Below are positions 33,620-43,277 of a stretch of 64,000 nt of DNA, one piece after another. Within the stretch, counting starts at the first letter, position 1. Each line of letters starts with the position of its first letter. The position numbers and the translations under genes were made by a program. The notes below the pieces were generated by a model, which was given only the letters and a program-made list of their open reading frames with translations, ran no database searches and was not told the DNA's origin. The stretch is taken from contig CAZNFT010000002.1 in NCBI GenBank assembly GCA_964572745.1, forward strand, positions 36,855 through 100,854. The letters are read 5' to 3'. The stretch is from M50B103 sp041667565 (GTDB taxonomy: Bacteria; Fidelibacterota; Fidelibacteria; Fidelibacterales; Fidelibacteraceae).

Positions 33620-35572
33620 TTATTTAAGTAGCATAATCTTTCTTGACTCAGCAAGTTTTGAATCTACCATTAATCTGCAGATATAAATGCCGGATACCAA
33701 TTCTTGGGAAGCCATATAATTAAAACTATATTCACCGGCAGAGCGATATCCATGCGTAATAACATCGATCTTTTTTCCGTTCAGATCAAAGATGGCTAAT
33801 TCCACATTACTGTTTTTTGCCAGATTGAAAGTGATAGACGTGCTGGGGTTAAATGGATTTGGATAAGAAGTCAATTCATAGGAGGAGGGAAGTGCATCAG
33901 TTGTTTTAATCGAGACAACTTCGCGGGTATTTTCGTAATAGGTGAATGTTCCATCGTAAGCACCTAAAATAAGGTCCATATCGCCGTCACCATCCAGGTC
34001 TGCAAAAGCAGGAGTTGCGAGTTGACTTGCATTTAATCCTTGTGTCATAGTTGTATCTTCTATCCAGGAGCCATCAACATTTTCAAAATAATGAATGGTA
34101 TGGAACATAGTGCCAACCATCATATCGTAATCGCCATCAAAATCCAGGTCTGCAAAAGCCGGAACAGCGTTAGCACTGACGTTAACATTTTCGAAATAAT
34201 TAGATACTTCAGACCACTGAGCTTGAGTAGGGGTGCCTATATTTTCATAATAGAAGAGATCACCTTCTTCGTTACCCACAACAATATCCATATCACCATC
34301 ATGATCCATATCAATAAAGCGAGGAGCAGCCCATTCACCCACATTGAACAAGGGTGCGGCTGAGCTTGAAGGTGCAAATCCTCTTTCATGTCCATCATGT
34401 AGATAAACAGTTCCATTAAAATCGCCAACAATGGCATCGTAGTAGCTATCACCATTAACATCAGCTAAGGACACATAGGAATACATACTGTGCTTTAAAT
34501 TGCCATGAGACATATTGCGTTCAAAAATCGGTGCTGTTCTGGTTCCAACATTTTTATATGAAATGATATCACCCATATTGCTTCCTGTTATCAGATCCAG
34601 ATCACCATCATTATCGAGATCTATAAAGAAAGGAGAGCTAGCTCCGCCAATATCAATTACTCCACCGAACAATGATGTATTTTCTGTCCATTTAGGTGAT
34701 GATGCTGATCCGGTATTCTTGTAATAGACTAGAGGTCCGGAAGCATTACCATAGATAAGATCTTTTTTACCGTCACCATTGATATCAACGATAGCAGGAG
34801 AGTTAAAATAAGTGGTAGTAGCTAATCCACTAAAAATGGTACTTGCCTCTGACCAAGCCGGAGCAGTAGCTGATCCGGTGTTTTTATAATAGTAAAAACC
34901 CAGGCCATCTCTGCCGGTAATAATATCCAGATCGCCATCGTTATCCAGATCTGCTAGAACAGGATAAGCATAAAGACCAACATCAGCAACGACTTTGCTA
35001 TTAGCTTCAAGAAATACAGCTGCGCTTGAATCACCGCTGTTAGTATAGATCCTGATCTCGCCGCTTTCACTTTTACCTATAATAAGGTCGAGGTCACCAT
35101 CATTATCCAAATCACCAAGATCGGGGACAGGATACATGCCAACATCAAGACCTGCAAAAAAGTCATCTACTTTAGTAAATGAGGGATTAATAGCATTTCC
35201 ATCATTTCTGTATAAGGTCAACCCCGAGAAGCTGCCACCGATAAGATCGAGATCGCCATCAGCATCAATATCGTAGGCGACAACAACTTCACCATAGGCT
35301 ACTGTAGGAAAAATATCATCAGAAAGTGTAAACTTGGGAGCTGTTTTGGATCCTGTGTTTGTCAGATACAGGGGTTTATCATTCATTGAGCAGAGGATTA
35401 AATCAAAATCTCCATCTCCATCCATATCGGCGAATTTGGGTTGAGAAAAACTAAGAGATGGGACTCCACTGGGATTAAATATACCAGAATTTAATTTCCA
35501 GTCTTGAGCAGTCAAGAATGCGAATGAAGCGATCAAGATGATCACGAGCGAGAGTTGTTTTTTATTAAACAT
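33620..35572 (-). CDS. FG-GAP/VCBS-repeat secreted protein with type IX-style C-terminal sorting domain
   Basis: A 650-residue exported protein: signal peptide (residues 1-22, ending LTAQ), then about ten repeats containing DxDGDxD calcium loops (DMDGDGDFDLI, DLDNDGDLDLI and similar) with GDF/GSF turns, forming one or two beta-propellers. Residues ~565-650 are a sorting domain with SYPNPFNPSTSITFNL, then FDLNGKKI and a final KIMLL, as used by the Por/type IX system. The protein is therefore expected on the surface or secreted. GGAGG precedes the ATG. Confidence 0.93.
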   Translation of the reverse strand: MFNKKQLSLVIILIASFAFLTAQDWKLNSGIFNPSGVPSLSFSQPKFADMDGDGDFDLILCSMNDKPLYLTNTGSKTAPKFTLSDDIFPTVAYGEVVVAYDIDADGDLDLIGGSFSGLTLYRNDGNAINPSFTKVDDFFAGLDVGMYPVPDLGDLDNDGDLDLIIGKSESGEIRIYTNSGDSSAAVFLEANSKVVADVGLYAYPVLADLDNDGDLDIITGRDGLGFYYYKNTGSATAPAWSEASTIFSGLATTTYFNSPAIVDINGDGKKDLIYGNASGPLVYYKNTGSASSPKWTENTSLFGGVIDIGGASSPFFIDLDNDGDLDLITGSNMGDIISYKNVGTRTAPIFERNMSHGNLKHSMYSYVSLADVNGDSYYDAIVGDFNGTVYLHDGHERGFAPSSSAAPLFNVGEWAAPRFIDMDHDGDMDIVVGNEEGDLFYYENIGTPTQAQWSEVSNYFENVNVSANAVPAFADLDFDGDYDMMVGTMFHTIHYFENVDGSWIEDTTMTQGLNASQLATPAFADLDGDGDMDLILGAYDGTFTYYENTREVVSIKTTDALPSSYELTSYPNPFNPSTSITFNLAKNSNVELAIFDLNGKKIDVITHGYRSAGEYSFNYMASQELVSGIYICRLMVDSKLAESRKIMLLK

Positions 35573-35676
35573 TTTACCTCCATTTTTTGACGAGCAATGT
35601 ATTGAAAAAAAAACTGGTATGAAAGGAAAGCTTTATTAAAAAACGATTAATTTAAAGATAAAAGTGATTTGTGTTA

Positions 35677-35720
35677 AAAAGTTTGGCTCAAACTCGAAAA
35701 CAAAGTTTGGCTCAAACTAT
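35677..35720. repeat. Two copies of a short palindrome (AGTTTGGCTCAAACT)
   Basis: The 15-mer AGTTTG-GCT-CAAACT occurs twice, at 35680-35694 and 35704-35718, just before and inside the longest possible frame of the hydrolase gene. The same word forms both arms of the hairpin at 42356. Confidence 0.9.
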
Positions 35721-35721
35721 T

Positions 35722-36684
35722 ATGCTAAAAAGCTCAACATTATTATTAGCTATAAGTTCTCGCTTATTTAAGCTATATTTAACAATGATTAATATCAAAA
35801 AGAAAAGTCTCTCTTCTAAAGCTCTCGAAGGGGTATTAAGAATCATCCGTTTTAAAGAAAAAAATTCTTATGAAAATTTTCTAAATATGAGATCCATTCC
35901 TAAACCACCGACTTTCTTTTTTCGGGGCTCGGAAATCACTTCGGACAAAGGAAGGTCTTATTCGCATTGGAACATTGTTTCGAATGACAAAAATATTCAT
36001 AAGTTTATTCTCTATTTTCATGGCGGTGCTTATGTAACGAGTTTTTCCTTGGGACATTGGTTTTTATTGGGAGAGTTATATCGTAAAGCTTTATATAATG
36101 TACTTGCACCGGATTATCCGCTGGCGCCGGGAACGACTGCGGATCTTCTACTAAAAAAGATGAGATCGCTTTATTTTGATAGCATAGAAAAGTATGGTCG
36201 TGAAAATATTATTTTGATGGGGGATTCAGCAGGTGCCGGTTTAGCCCTTGCTTTAAGTCAATCTCTGAAAAAAGAAGAACAGCCTGTTTCTCTTTACCTT
36301 TTATCTCCTTGGTTGGATCTGAGCATGGAAAATCCAGAGATAAAAAATGTTGATGATAAAGATCCTATATTAAATATTCAGGGACTTAAGGATTGTGCAA
36401 AAGCCTATGCCGGCAGTTTAGATCTCAATGATCCCAGAGTATCACCTTTGTATGGTAAATTAGATAATCTGCCCCCCATAAAAATTTATACAGGAACCCA
36501 TGATATTCTTATGCCGGATTGTAGAGTTTTAAGAGATAAGCTCGAGAGATCAAAATCAATATTTGAGTATCATGAAACAGAAAATATGCAGCACTGTGGT
36601 ATGTTATATCCTACAAAAGAGGGTAGATTATGTCTAAAAATGATTAAAGAGAGTTTAACTGAGCTGTCCGGACAAGCAGAGTGA
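35722..36684 (+). CDS. Alpha/beta hydrolase, hormone-sensitive-lipase-like esterase
   Basis: A 320-residue esterase. HGGAY (oxyanion hole) is near residue 99, the nucleophile serine in GDSAGAG near 168, the aspartate in GTHDILMPD and the histidine in MQHCGM complete the triad. A GTG at 35671 gives a longer frame, but the extra residues (SLAQT twice) are translated from the palindromic repeat, so I start at the ATG at 35722. No signal peptide is clear, though the first 20 residues are hydrophobic. Its stop overlaps the next gene's start; the two are paralogues. Confidence 0.88.
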   Translation: MLKSSTLLLAISSRLFKLYLTMINIKKKSLSSKALEGVLRIIRFKEKNSYENFLNMRSIPKPPTFFFRGSEITSDKGRSYSHWNIVSNDKNIHKFILYFHGGAYVTSFSLGHWFLLGELYRKALYNVLAPDYPLAPGTTADLLLKKMRSLYFDSIEKYGRENIILMGDSAGAGLALALSQSLKKEEQPVSLYLLSPWLDLSMENPEIKNVDDKDPILNIQGLKDCAKAYAGSLDLNDPRVSPLYGKLDNLPPIKIYTGTHDILMPDCRVLRDKLERSKSIFEYHETENMQHCGMLYPTKEGRLCLKMIKESLTELSGQAE

Positions 36685-37685
36685 AGAAAACAATAATCCT
36701 GTTTTTCTTATTTTTTCTGGTTATGGCATCAATGTCTTGTAGCAACACATCTCAGGCAGTAGAGCCTAAACAATGTGAGAATGAATTTATGAGTGATTCT
36801 TTAGAACAAAGTTGGATAGCCCGTATGCTGGAAAGCAGTATGCGTTCAGCAAATATTAAAGAGGGCGGTCGTTTGTCTGATTTTATTAATAATCGGACGA
36901 AAAAAACTCCTGCCAGACCCATGGCTAATATGTATTTACGCTTTGATATTGAAGTCGATGATACTCATGGTCATAATGTTTGGAGCATCTCACCCAAAAA
37001 TGAAATGGGTGACAAGCTTGTGCTATATTTACATGGTGGTGCTTACAAGTATAATTTTATTATTCCGCACTGGGCTTTTATTGGAAATATTTCCAGTGAG
37101 TTAAGTGCCACAGTTATTGCTCCTGACTATCCTTTGGCACCGGAATATAATGCCACGCATGTATTCGATCTTTTGCTAAAGATCTATAAAGATCTGCTTA
37201 AAGATCATCATCCCAAGAATATCAATATTATCGGTGATTCCGCCGGGGGTGGCATGGCTTTAGCACTTTCGCAGCTGATCAAAAAGGAGGGTTTACCGCA
37301 ACCATATCAGCTGATCTTATTAGCACCTTGTGTTGATGTAAGGCTTGAAAATCCCGAGATCAAGGAAATAGATAAAAATGATCCCTTACTTAATATTAAG
37401 TCCATTCGTGAAGCAGGAATAGAATATGCCGGTCCACTTGATACCAAGAATTACTTAGTCTCGCCCATTTATGGTGATATAACAGATCTGGCACCAATTT
37501 CTATTTATGTTGGCACTCACGATCTTTTGGTTGCTGATTGCCGAAAACTAAATCGTATGGCTAAAAGTCAAAATATTGAAATTAATTACAATGAATATCC
37601 GGGTCTTTTTCATGTGGGAATGTTGTATCCAACTCCGGAAGGTCGAGAGATTAGAAAAACAATTATCTGTAAATTAAATAATTAG
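36681..37685 (+). CDS. Alpha/beta hydrolase lipoprotein, paralogue of the preceding gene
   Basis: A 334-residue esterase with a lipoprotein signal (VMASMSCSN, lipid cysteine 20). The triad is again HGGAY, GDSAGGG serine, GTHDLLVAD aspartate and FHVGM histidine. It starts at a GTG that overlaps the previous stop (GTGA), so it is translationally coupled. One paralogue stays inside or at the membrane and the other is lipid-anchored outside, suggesting stepwise handling of an ester substrate; the substrate is unknown. Confidence 0.88.
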   Translation: MKKTIILFFLFFLVMASMSCSNTSQAVEPKQCENEFMSDSLEQSWIARMLESSMRSANIKEGGRLSDFINNRTKKTPARPMANMYLRFDIEVDDTHGHNVWSISPKNEMGDKLVLYLHGGAYKYNFIIPHWAFIGNISSELSATVIAPDYPLAPEYNATHVFDLLLKIYKDLLKDHHPKNINIIGDSAGGGMALALSQLIKKEGLPQPYQLILLAPCVDVRLENPEIKEIDKNDPLLNIKSIREAGIEYAGPLDTKNYLVSPIYGDITDLAPISIYVGTHDLLVADCRKLNRMAKSQNIEINYNEYPGLFHVGMLYPTPEGREIRKTIICKLNN

Positions 37686-37849
37686 AAAATAGTCTTTTGA
37701 ACGCTTATTTAATACTTTTTTAGATGAATATTTGAGTATATAAGCTATTTGCATCATTTGGTACTGTAAAATAGTTCTTTCTATTCCGAATTATTATTGT
37801 TATAATCAAATGAAAGTCTGTGAATTATATCAATTTAGGAGATATAGAG

Positions 37850-39733
37850 ATGAAGAGAAAAATATCTATTATACTTATCCTCCTTGCATTGCTGCTGCTC
37901 GGCTCATGCGATCTTTTTAATAGAGATCAAGAGGATGGGCGTATTATTATAAATAATAACGTATCTGAATTGTCCTTGAGATTGAACATTAAGGATGAAC
38001 AGGTGCCTTTTCATGGTGTTGAGGGTTCTACACTTAATAAAGCGAGTGAGGAAAAGCAATCTTCTTTTGTGCTAGTCCTTCGGGCAGAAGTTGGTGCACC
38101 TGTATATGAAGGAAAAACTTTACGAGCAACTCATGTTGCTATCGAAAATTCTTATGCTTATGTCACGTACAACCGCGAAGGTGAGGAATATCTTGGCGGT
38201 ATTGATGTATTTGACGTGTCTGATATTCATAATCCTACACTGGTTTCTCAAGCAATCTTTACTGATACAGATATTTCATCTGTTGCTTACAAAGAGGGTG
38301 CATTGTATTTAGCAGAAGCTCAAAACCCATATTTAAATGATGATCTCAAGAGCCCCGCAATTCTTGAAAAAATGATTTTATCAGATGGGCTGTTGACGAC
38401 AAACACTATAAAAGCTGACTTGGGATCCTATGTAACAACTGATGTCGATGTCTCTACCGAAATGCTTTATGCAACAACAGGTTCTGATGGCCATATTTAT
38501 GAAATGGACCCTCTTGATCTTACTGTTACAGATACAATTTTAGAAAATAACTTTTTGGCATTAGCAGTTCAAAATGAAAATCTTATTTATCTATTTGCAA
38601 ATAATTTTACCCAAGTGGGAAGCTACAATAGGGTAAATAAATCAGGTGGTTGGGGACATGGTTATTCTTTGACTCTTCCTGAATCTAAGGCAGTTATTGC
38701 CATAGATGATCATTTTGCTTATGTCGCTATGAATGAAAACGGTTTGAAAGTGATTGATCTCGATGGACATCTTGTGGATGAAATTGATAGACCCATTACT
38801 CCATCGGGTGCGGATGACATAGATTATGTGACAAATGGTGTATCAGTAAACGGTGATCTTGTTTTGATTGCCAATGGTGCCGCGGGTGTATGGGTTGGCT
38901 CTAAATACGATGGCAATCCCATAGAAATTTACGGTTCTATGGAATTTCAGTCTTCGACTAATTTTGTAGAAGCTAAAGATGATGTAATTTTTGTCGCTTC
39001 CGGTTATGGTGGATTAAAAATATTAGAAATACAGCATTATATGCCCGAGGAAGGTGATTTTTTAACTTTAGGTGAGTGGGATGAAAATGGCTTACCTTTT
39101 TATCTTGAGAATGAAAAAGCTAGTATAGATGATTCCTTGTTAAATGATATTCATGAGGCTTTACCTTGGACAGAGTCGGCTCCCGATCATAGTCCGGAGT
39201 TCTTTGATGATGTTGTTACAAATTTAGTAATGACTGAAGATGCTTCTTTGTATATCAGCTATCTTTATGAAAGCGCGGGATTCAAGAATAGTCTTGGTTT
39301 TTATACCTTCGATCCAAATAATCCCCCCGCAAGTCCGGATGATATCAATGATATGACAATTATATTTCCCAATGCATCTGGGGTGGGTAGTGGTGGCTCT
39401 TTAGAAGTGGGTCATACAGTTTGTTTGGGAGATTTTTCATCTGGCACAGGAGTCGGTTTCTTTTTGATATCTAATGGATGGAAAAATGGAGAAGTAACAA
39501 AAGGTTTATACTCTCATTATACACATTATGATATAAATTTTGAAGTTGATCCCGCAGTTCGACAGCATAGTGTTCTTTTAAAAGATCTTGAGAGAGATTT
39601 ACTAGTAATGGGATTTGAAGATGTCAGTAGAAAATATGCTTCATGTGATCAGGATTTCGATGATGCGGTATTTTTAATCAAATCTGTTCCCAAGAATGCT
39701 TATGTCACAAATAACATACCCAATCTAAAATAA
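37850..39733 (+). CDS. Lipoprotein with LVIVD-type beta-propeller
   Basis: A 627-residue lipoprotein (LLLLGSCDLF, lipid cysteine). The first ~400 residues after the signal are propeller blades of the kind YLGGIDVFDVSDIHNPTLVS and GLKVIDL, typical of the LVIVD repeat family of surface proteins. The last ~230 residues form a domain like a DUF4114-type module: NSLGFYTFDPNNPPASPDD, a glycine-rich LEVG turn, and FEDVSRKYASCDQDFDDAVF, a calcium-binding-like acidic end. The ATG at 37850 has TAGGAGA; a GTG at 37820 is less likely. Confidence 0.8.
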   Translation: MKRKISIILILLALLLLGSCDLFNRDQEDGRIIINNNVSELSLRLNIKDEQVPFHGVEGSTLNKASEEKQSSFVLVLRAEVGAPVYEGKTLRATHVAIENSYAYVTYNREGEEYLGGIDVFDVSDIHNPTLVSQAIFTDTDISSVAYKEGALYLAEAQNPYLNDDLKSPAILEKMILSDGLLTTNTIKADLGSYVTTDVDVSTEMLYATTGSDGHIYEMDPLDLTVTDTILENNFLALAVQNENLIYLFANNFTQVGSYNRVNKSGGWGHGYSLTLPESKAVIAIDDHFAYVAMNENGLKVIDLDGHLVDEIDRPITPSGADDIDYVTNGVSVNGDLVLIANGAAGVWVGSKYDGNPIEIYGSMEFQSSTNFVEAKDDVIFVASGYGGLKILEIQHYMPEEGDFLTLGEWDENGLPFYLENEKASIDDSLLNDIHEALPWTESAPDHSPEFFDDVVTNLVMTEDASLYISYLYESAGFKNSLGFYTFDPNNPPASPDDINDMTIIFPNASGVGSGGSLEVGHTVCLGDFSSGTGVGFFLISNGWKNGEVTKGLYSHYTHYDINFEVDPAVRQHSVLLKDLERDLLVMGFEDVSRKYASCDQDFDDAVFLIKSVPKNAYVTNNIPNLK

Positions 39734-39757
39734 AACAATTTTTAAAAAAAATCATTT

Positions 39758-39784
39758 AAAGCCCTCAATCAAGGGCTTTTTTCG
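39758..39784 (+). terminator. Rho-independent terminator
   Basis: AAAGCCCT-caatc-AAGGGCTTTTTT, 25 bases after the lipoprotein stop, with a T run. Confidence 0.93.
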
Positions 39785-39892
39785 ATAAAAGCAAGAAATA
39801 AAAAAATATAAATTTTTGTTTTTTTTTAAGGCTTTGTGATGTATACTCGCACAACCGGACTAACCGGGTGTAAATAATCGAAAAGAGACATA

Positions 39893-41485
39893 ATGACAGA
39901 AAAGACTAGTTTTAGTGATTTCGGATTATCCGAGAGTAGCTTAAATGCGATCAGAAAAAAAGGTTTTGAAGAACCCACAGGTATACAGGTATTAACTATT
40001 CCTGTAATGTTAGAGAACAACAAAAATATAATTGCTCAAGCGCAAACCGGTACAGGTAAAACTGCTGCCTTTGCTCTACCTATCTTAGATTTAATAGATC
40101 CGGATAAAACAGGTGTTCAGGCACTTATCCTTACTCCAACAAGAGAATTAGCCATTCAGGTTGCCGAAGAAATTCATTCTCTCAGAGGTGAAAAACAGAT
40201 CAGAACGATGCCAATTTATGGCGGACAGTCTATTGATCAACAGTTACGACGCTTGAAAAAGGGCGTTCATATTGTTGTAGGCACACCAGGCAGAATTATT
40301 GATCATTTAAAAAGAAAAACTTTAAATTTACAATTTATTGATCACCTCATTCTTGATGAAGCTGATGAAATGTTGAATATGGGCTTTTTAGAAGATATGG
40401 AAGAGATCATGAAACATACGAACCCTGATAAAAGGACTTTATTGTTTTCTGCGACCATGCCTTCTCGAATACGGACTCTTGCTAAAAAATATATGGGCGA
40501 TTACCATCTTTTAAAGGCCAAAGACGAAAATGTAACCACTGATCTTACGGATCAAATCTACTTTGAGGTAAAAGCTTCCGATAAATTTGATGCTCTTTGC
40601 CGTATAGTGGATTATGTGGAAGGTTTTTATGGTCTGGTATTTTGTCGGACTAAAATGGATGTGGATGAGCTCGTGAGCAAATTATTGAGTAGAGGCTACG
40701 ATGCAGAAGCTATTCATGGAGATATTTCTCAAGCTCAGCGCGAACGCACATTAACTCGCTTTAAAAAACGCAGTATAAATATTTTGATAGCAACAGATGT
40801 AGCTGCTCGTGGAATTGATGTTAATGATCTTTCACATGTGATCAATTTTGCACTTCCCCACGATCCCGAGGCTTATGTTCATAGAATAGGTCGTACAGGC
40901 AGAGCCGGTAAAGAAGGTACAGCTATTACATTTATTACCCCCAGTGAATACAAAAAACTTATGTACATCCAAAAAGTAGCTAAAACCAGGATCAGACGAT
41001 CGAATGTACCTTCTATAGACGATATTATTACCAACAAGAGAAAAAAAATATCAGAAGACCTAAATAAAGCTATGCTCGATGACGTGGATTCAACTTACTA
41101 TAACTGGGCAAAGAGTTTACTGGAAGCAGGTAAACCCTCACAAGTTCTTGCCTCTGTATTAAGCATTGCTTTTGCTGATGATCTTGACCCGGATAGTTAT
41201 GGTAAAGTAAAAGAATTTTCTGAAAAACATATAGATCTCGATTCAAGTGGTAAAGCACGACTTTTTGTAGCTCAAGGTAAAAAAGACAAATTACGGAAAG
41301 ACAGTTTAATTAGAATGATCATGTCTTCTGTCAGGATCAAATCTCGCGAAATTGAGGACATTCAGATCATGGATAATTTTTCCTTTATTACTGTGCCATT
41401 TGAATATGCAGAACCTCTGATCAGAGCTTTTAAATCGAACAGACGAGGACAAAAGCCTCTTATTACTCATGCAAAAAGCAAGTAA
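39893..41485 (+). CDS. deaD: DEAD-box ATP-dependent RNA helicase
   Basis: A 530-residue helicase remodelling RNA, likely ribosomal or cold-induced. Motifs seen: AQTGTGKT (I), PTRELAIQ (Ia), TPGR (Ib), DEAD (II) in ILDEADEML, SAT (III), DVAARGID (V) and HRIGRTGRAG (VI). The C-terminal ~75 residues (from about 455) fold like a DbpA RNA-binding domain, IRMIMSSVRIKSREIEDIQI and FSFITVPFEYAE, which places it with CsdA/DeaD or DbpA. A short heptamer-like run follows the stop. Confidence 0.94.
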   Translation: MTEKTSFSDFGLSESSLNAIRKKGFEEPTGIQVLTIPVMLENNKNIIAQAQTGTGKTAAFALPILDLIDPDKTGVQALILTPTRELAIQVAEEIHSLRGEKQIRTMPIYGGQSIDQQLRRLKKGVHIVVGTPGRIIDHLKRKTLNLQFIDHLILDEADEMLNMGFLEDMEEIMKHTNPDKRTLLFSATMPSRIRTLAKKYMGDYHLLKAKDENVTTDLTDQIYFEVKASDKFDALCRIVDYVEGFYGLVFCRTKMDVDELVSKLLSRGYDAEAIHGDISQAQRERTLTRFKKRSINILIATDVAARGIDVNDLSHVINFALPHDPEAYVHRIGRTGRAGKEGTAITFITPSEYKKLMYIQKVAKTRIRRSNVPSIDDIITNKRKKISEDLNKAMLDDVDSTYYNWAKSLLEAGKPSQVLASVLSIAFADDLDPDSYGKVKEFSEKHIDLDSSGKARLFVAQGKKDKLRKDSLIRMIMSSVRIKSREIEDIQIMDNFSFITVPFEYAEPLIRAFKSNRRGQKPLITHAKSK

Positions 41486-41705
41486 ATACAAAGAGCAGAG
41501 ACTAGTAAACAGTAAGCTGTCGGATAATATGTAATAGTGAAACGGGCTCAAGCTTTAGCTTGCTCTTAAACTCAATCAAACAGCCATCAACAGCATTTGC
41601 ATTGCGTCATTTTATTTACTAAAAATTATTATATGGATATTGTCAAGAAAAGTATATAAAATAGGTTTTACTGAATATATTTTTGACGATAAGGGGAAAA
41701 ATGAT

Positions 41706-42356
41706 ATGAATGAAAAACAAGTAGTAGGGTCGTATTCCAACTTGGAAGAAAAGATCAATGTTATATCGCATGCTGTGGGACTTTTCCTTAGCATAGTCGC
41801 TTTTGGTCTACTGCTTCAGAGGGCAGTGAGTGAAGGTGGAGCGCTTCTTTTTATAAGTTTTACTGTTTATGGATTAAGTCTTATTCTTTTATACTCTGCT
41901 TCTACATTTTACCACTATTCAAAAGATATTAAAACACGTGCAAAACTGCAGATATTTGACCACTGCTCGATTTATGTACTTATAGCCGGGACTTATACGC
42001 CTTATATGTTGTTAACACTAAATGGTAGTTTGGGGTGGACTATTTTTATTCTGATCTGGGCTCTTGCATTGATAGGTATTGTATTAAAGTTATTTTTTAC
42101 CGGTAGATTCAATTTTATTTTAACCATCATGTATATTCTTATGGGCTGGATGATCGTTTTTACAATAAAGCCTTTACTCAACAGTTTAGCCAGAGAAGCG
42201 GTAATCCTGCTTTTTGCCGGAGGTCTTGCTTATACCTTTGGAGCACTTATATACGGAATCAAAAAGATCAAGCTAAATCATGCCATTTTTCATATTTTTG
42301 TTCTCATCGGTAGTTTGTGTCACTTTATTTCTGTCTATTTTTATGTTGCTTTATAA
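41706..42356 (+). CDS. Hemolysin III family (PAQR-like) membrane protein
   Basis: A 216-residue protein with seven predicted membrane helices. The family histidines are visible: EEKINVISHAVG near the start, SSTFYHY-like SASTFYHYS near 60, the FDHCSIYVLIAGTYTPY block near 84-100, and a late LNHAIFHIFVLIGSLCHF. These coordinate a metal in the PAQR superfamily. Despite the name, haemolysis is not shown for most members. A TTG at 41640 gives a longer frame, but the ATG at 41706 has AAGGGG upstream and matches the family start. Confidence 0.9.
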   Translation: MNEKQVVGSYSNLEEKINVISHAVGLFLSIVAFGLLLQRAVSEGGALLFISFTVYGLSLILLYSASTFYHYSKDIKTRAKLQIFDHCSIYVLIAGTYTPYMLLTLNGSLGWTIFILIWALALIGIVLKLFFTGRFNFILTIMYILMGWMIVFTIKPLLNSLAREAVILLFAGGLAYTFGALIYGIKKIKLNHAIFHIFVLIGSLCHFISVYFYVAL

Positions 42357-42405
42357 AAGTTTGGCTCAAACTATTTTTTTGAGTTTGAGCCAAACTTTTT
42401 AAAAA
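42356..42405. terminator. Bidirectional terminator built from the AGTTTGGCTCAAACT palindrome
   Basis: AAAAGTTTGGCTCAAACT is followed after 7 bases by GAGTTTGAGCCAAACTTTTT, its inverted copy, giving a strong stem with A and T runs on the two sides. It separates converging genes. Each arm is itself the palindrome found twice at 35677-35720. Confidence 0.9.
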
Positions 42406-42421
42406 ATGCTTAGATGGAAGC

Positions 42422-43192
42422 TTATACATAGGGTTCTGTTATTTTATCAAATCGGCTATCCATACAAACGCTAATATCTGTTGTCACGAATTTTCCATTT
42501 AAAAATAGACTAAAAATCGTTGCAGGACTTGGGGAATTTTGAGCTTCTTCAACTGTTTTTAGCTTAATAACTTTCAGTGCCAGGTTCCTCTTATCTGCTG
42601 TTTCTCTCAATGATTCTTTAGCGTGATATTGTGCAAATGGGCAACGGTTAGAATAATAAACTACTATTCCATTTTTATCAGGACATTCACCACTTTTTAC
42701 AGATTCATTGAATCTAGGTGTTTCCGCTTCGGGATTTAACTTTTTTACTAAGAGACTAAATCCACTAGATATTTTTTCAATTTCTTTAAACCCCTGTTTT
42801 AACAGCCATTTTGTATCGTTCATAAAATGATACTTTTTAGTCCCAACAACAGTTACTAATCCGTTTTTTCCTTGTTTTATCGCATTTTCTAAAGCTGTTT
42901 TTAGAAGTTCTTTTCCATAGCCATTCTTTTTATATTTTCCTGAGACCCAGAAACAATTAATATTCAAGTAATTTGCTGCGCTAATGGGAACCCAAGCTTT
43001 TTCTGCAGGTCCATATTCTATGAATACCTTTGCTCTCTGATCAATTCGCCTAAAAACATATCCCTTATTAAATTCTTTAGTCAACCAATCTTTTTTAGCT
43101 TGATAACTATCGGCACATTTTTTATCGGATATTGCGCAACAAATGTGCTCCTTGGAAATATTTTCTGCGTTTAGGTCGATTAATTGTTTCAT
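42422..43192 (-). CDS. GNAT acetyltransferase with YoaP C-terminal domain
   Basis: A 256-residue protein. Residues ~50-155 are a GNAT domain (VSGKYKKNGYGKELLKTALE is the acetyl-CoA loop, R/Q-x-x-G-x-G/A form), and residues ~170-256 carry the YoaP-type end: IVVYYSNRCPFAQYH (a thioredoxin-like start with one cysteine), then FSLFLNGKFVTTDI. This matches the YoaP family of N-acetyltransferases of unknown substrate. Confidence 0.82.
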   Translation of the reverse strand: MKQLIDLNAENISKEHICCAISDKKCADSYQAKKDWLTKEFNKGYVFRRIDQRAKVFIEYGPAEKAWVPISAANYLNINCFWVSGKYKKNGYGKELLKTALENAIKQGKNGLVTVVGTKKYHFMNDTKWLLKQGFKEIEKISSGFSLLVKKLNPEAETPRFNESVKSGECPDKNGIVVYYSNRCPFAQYHAKESLRETADKRNLALKVIKLKTVEEAQNSPSPATIFSLFLNGKFVTTDISVCMDSRFDKITEPYV

Positions 43193-43277
43193 CGTTTCTC
43201 TATTTTTAAATTAAGAAAAACCTCGGCACTAAGGATTAACAACTCTTGATTACTTACTGAAGCTCAGTATTTTCTGA

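Noticed and set aside
41706..42356. True haemolysin or virulence factor
   Set aside because: The hemolysin III family name is historical; the sequence only supports a PAQR-like membrane protein.
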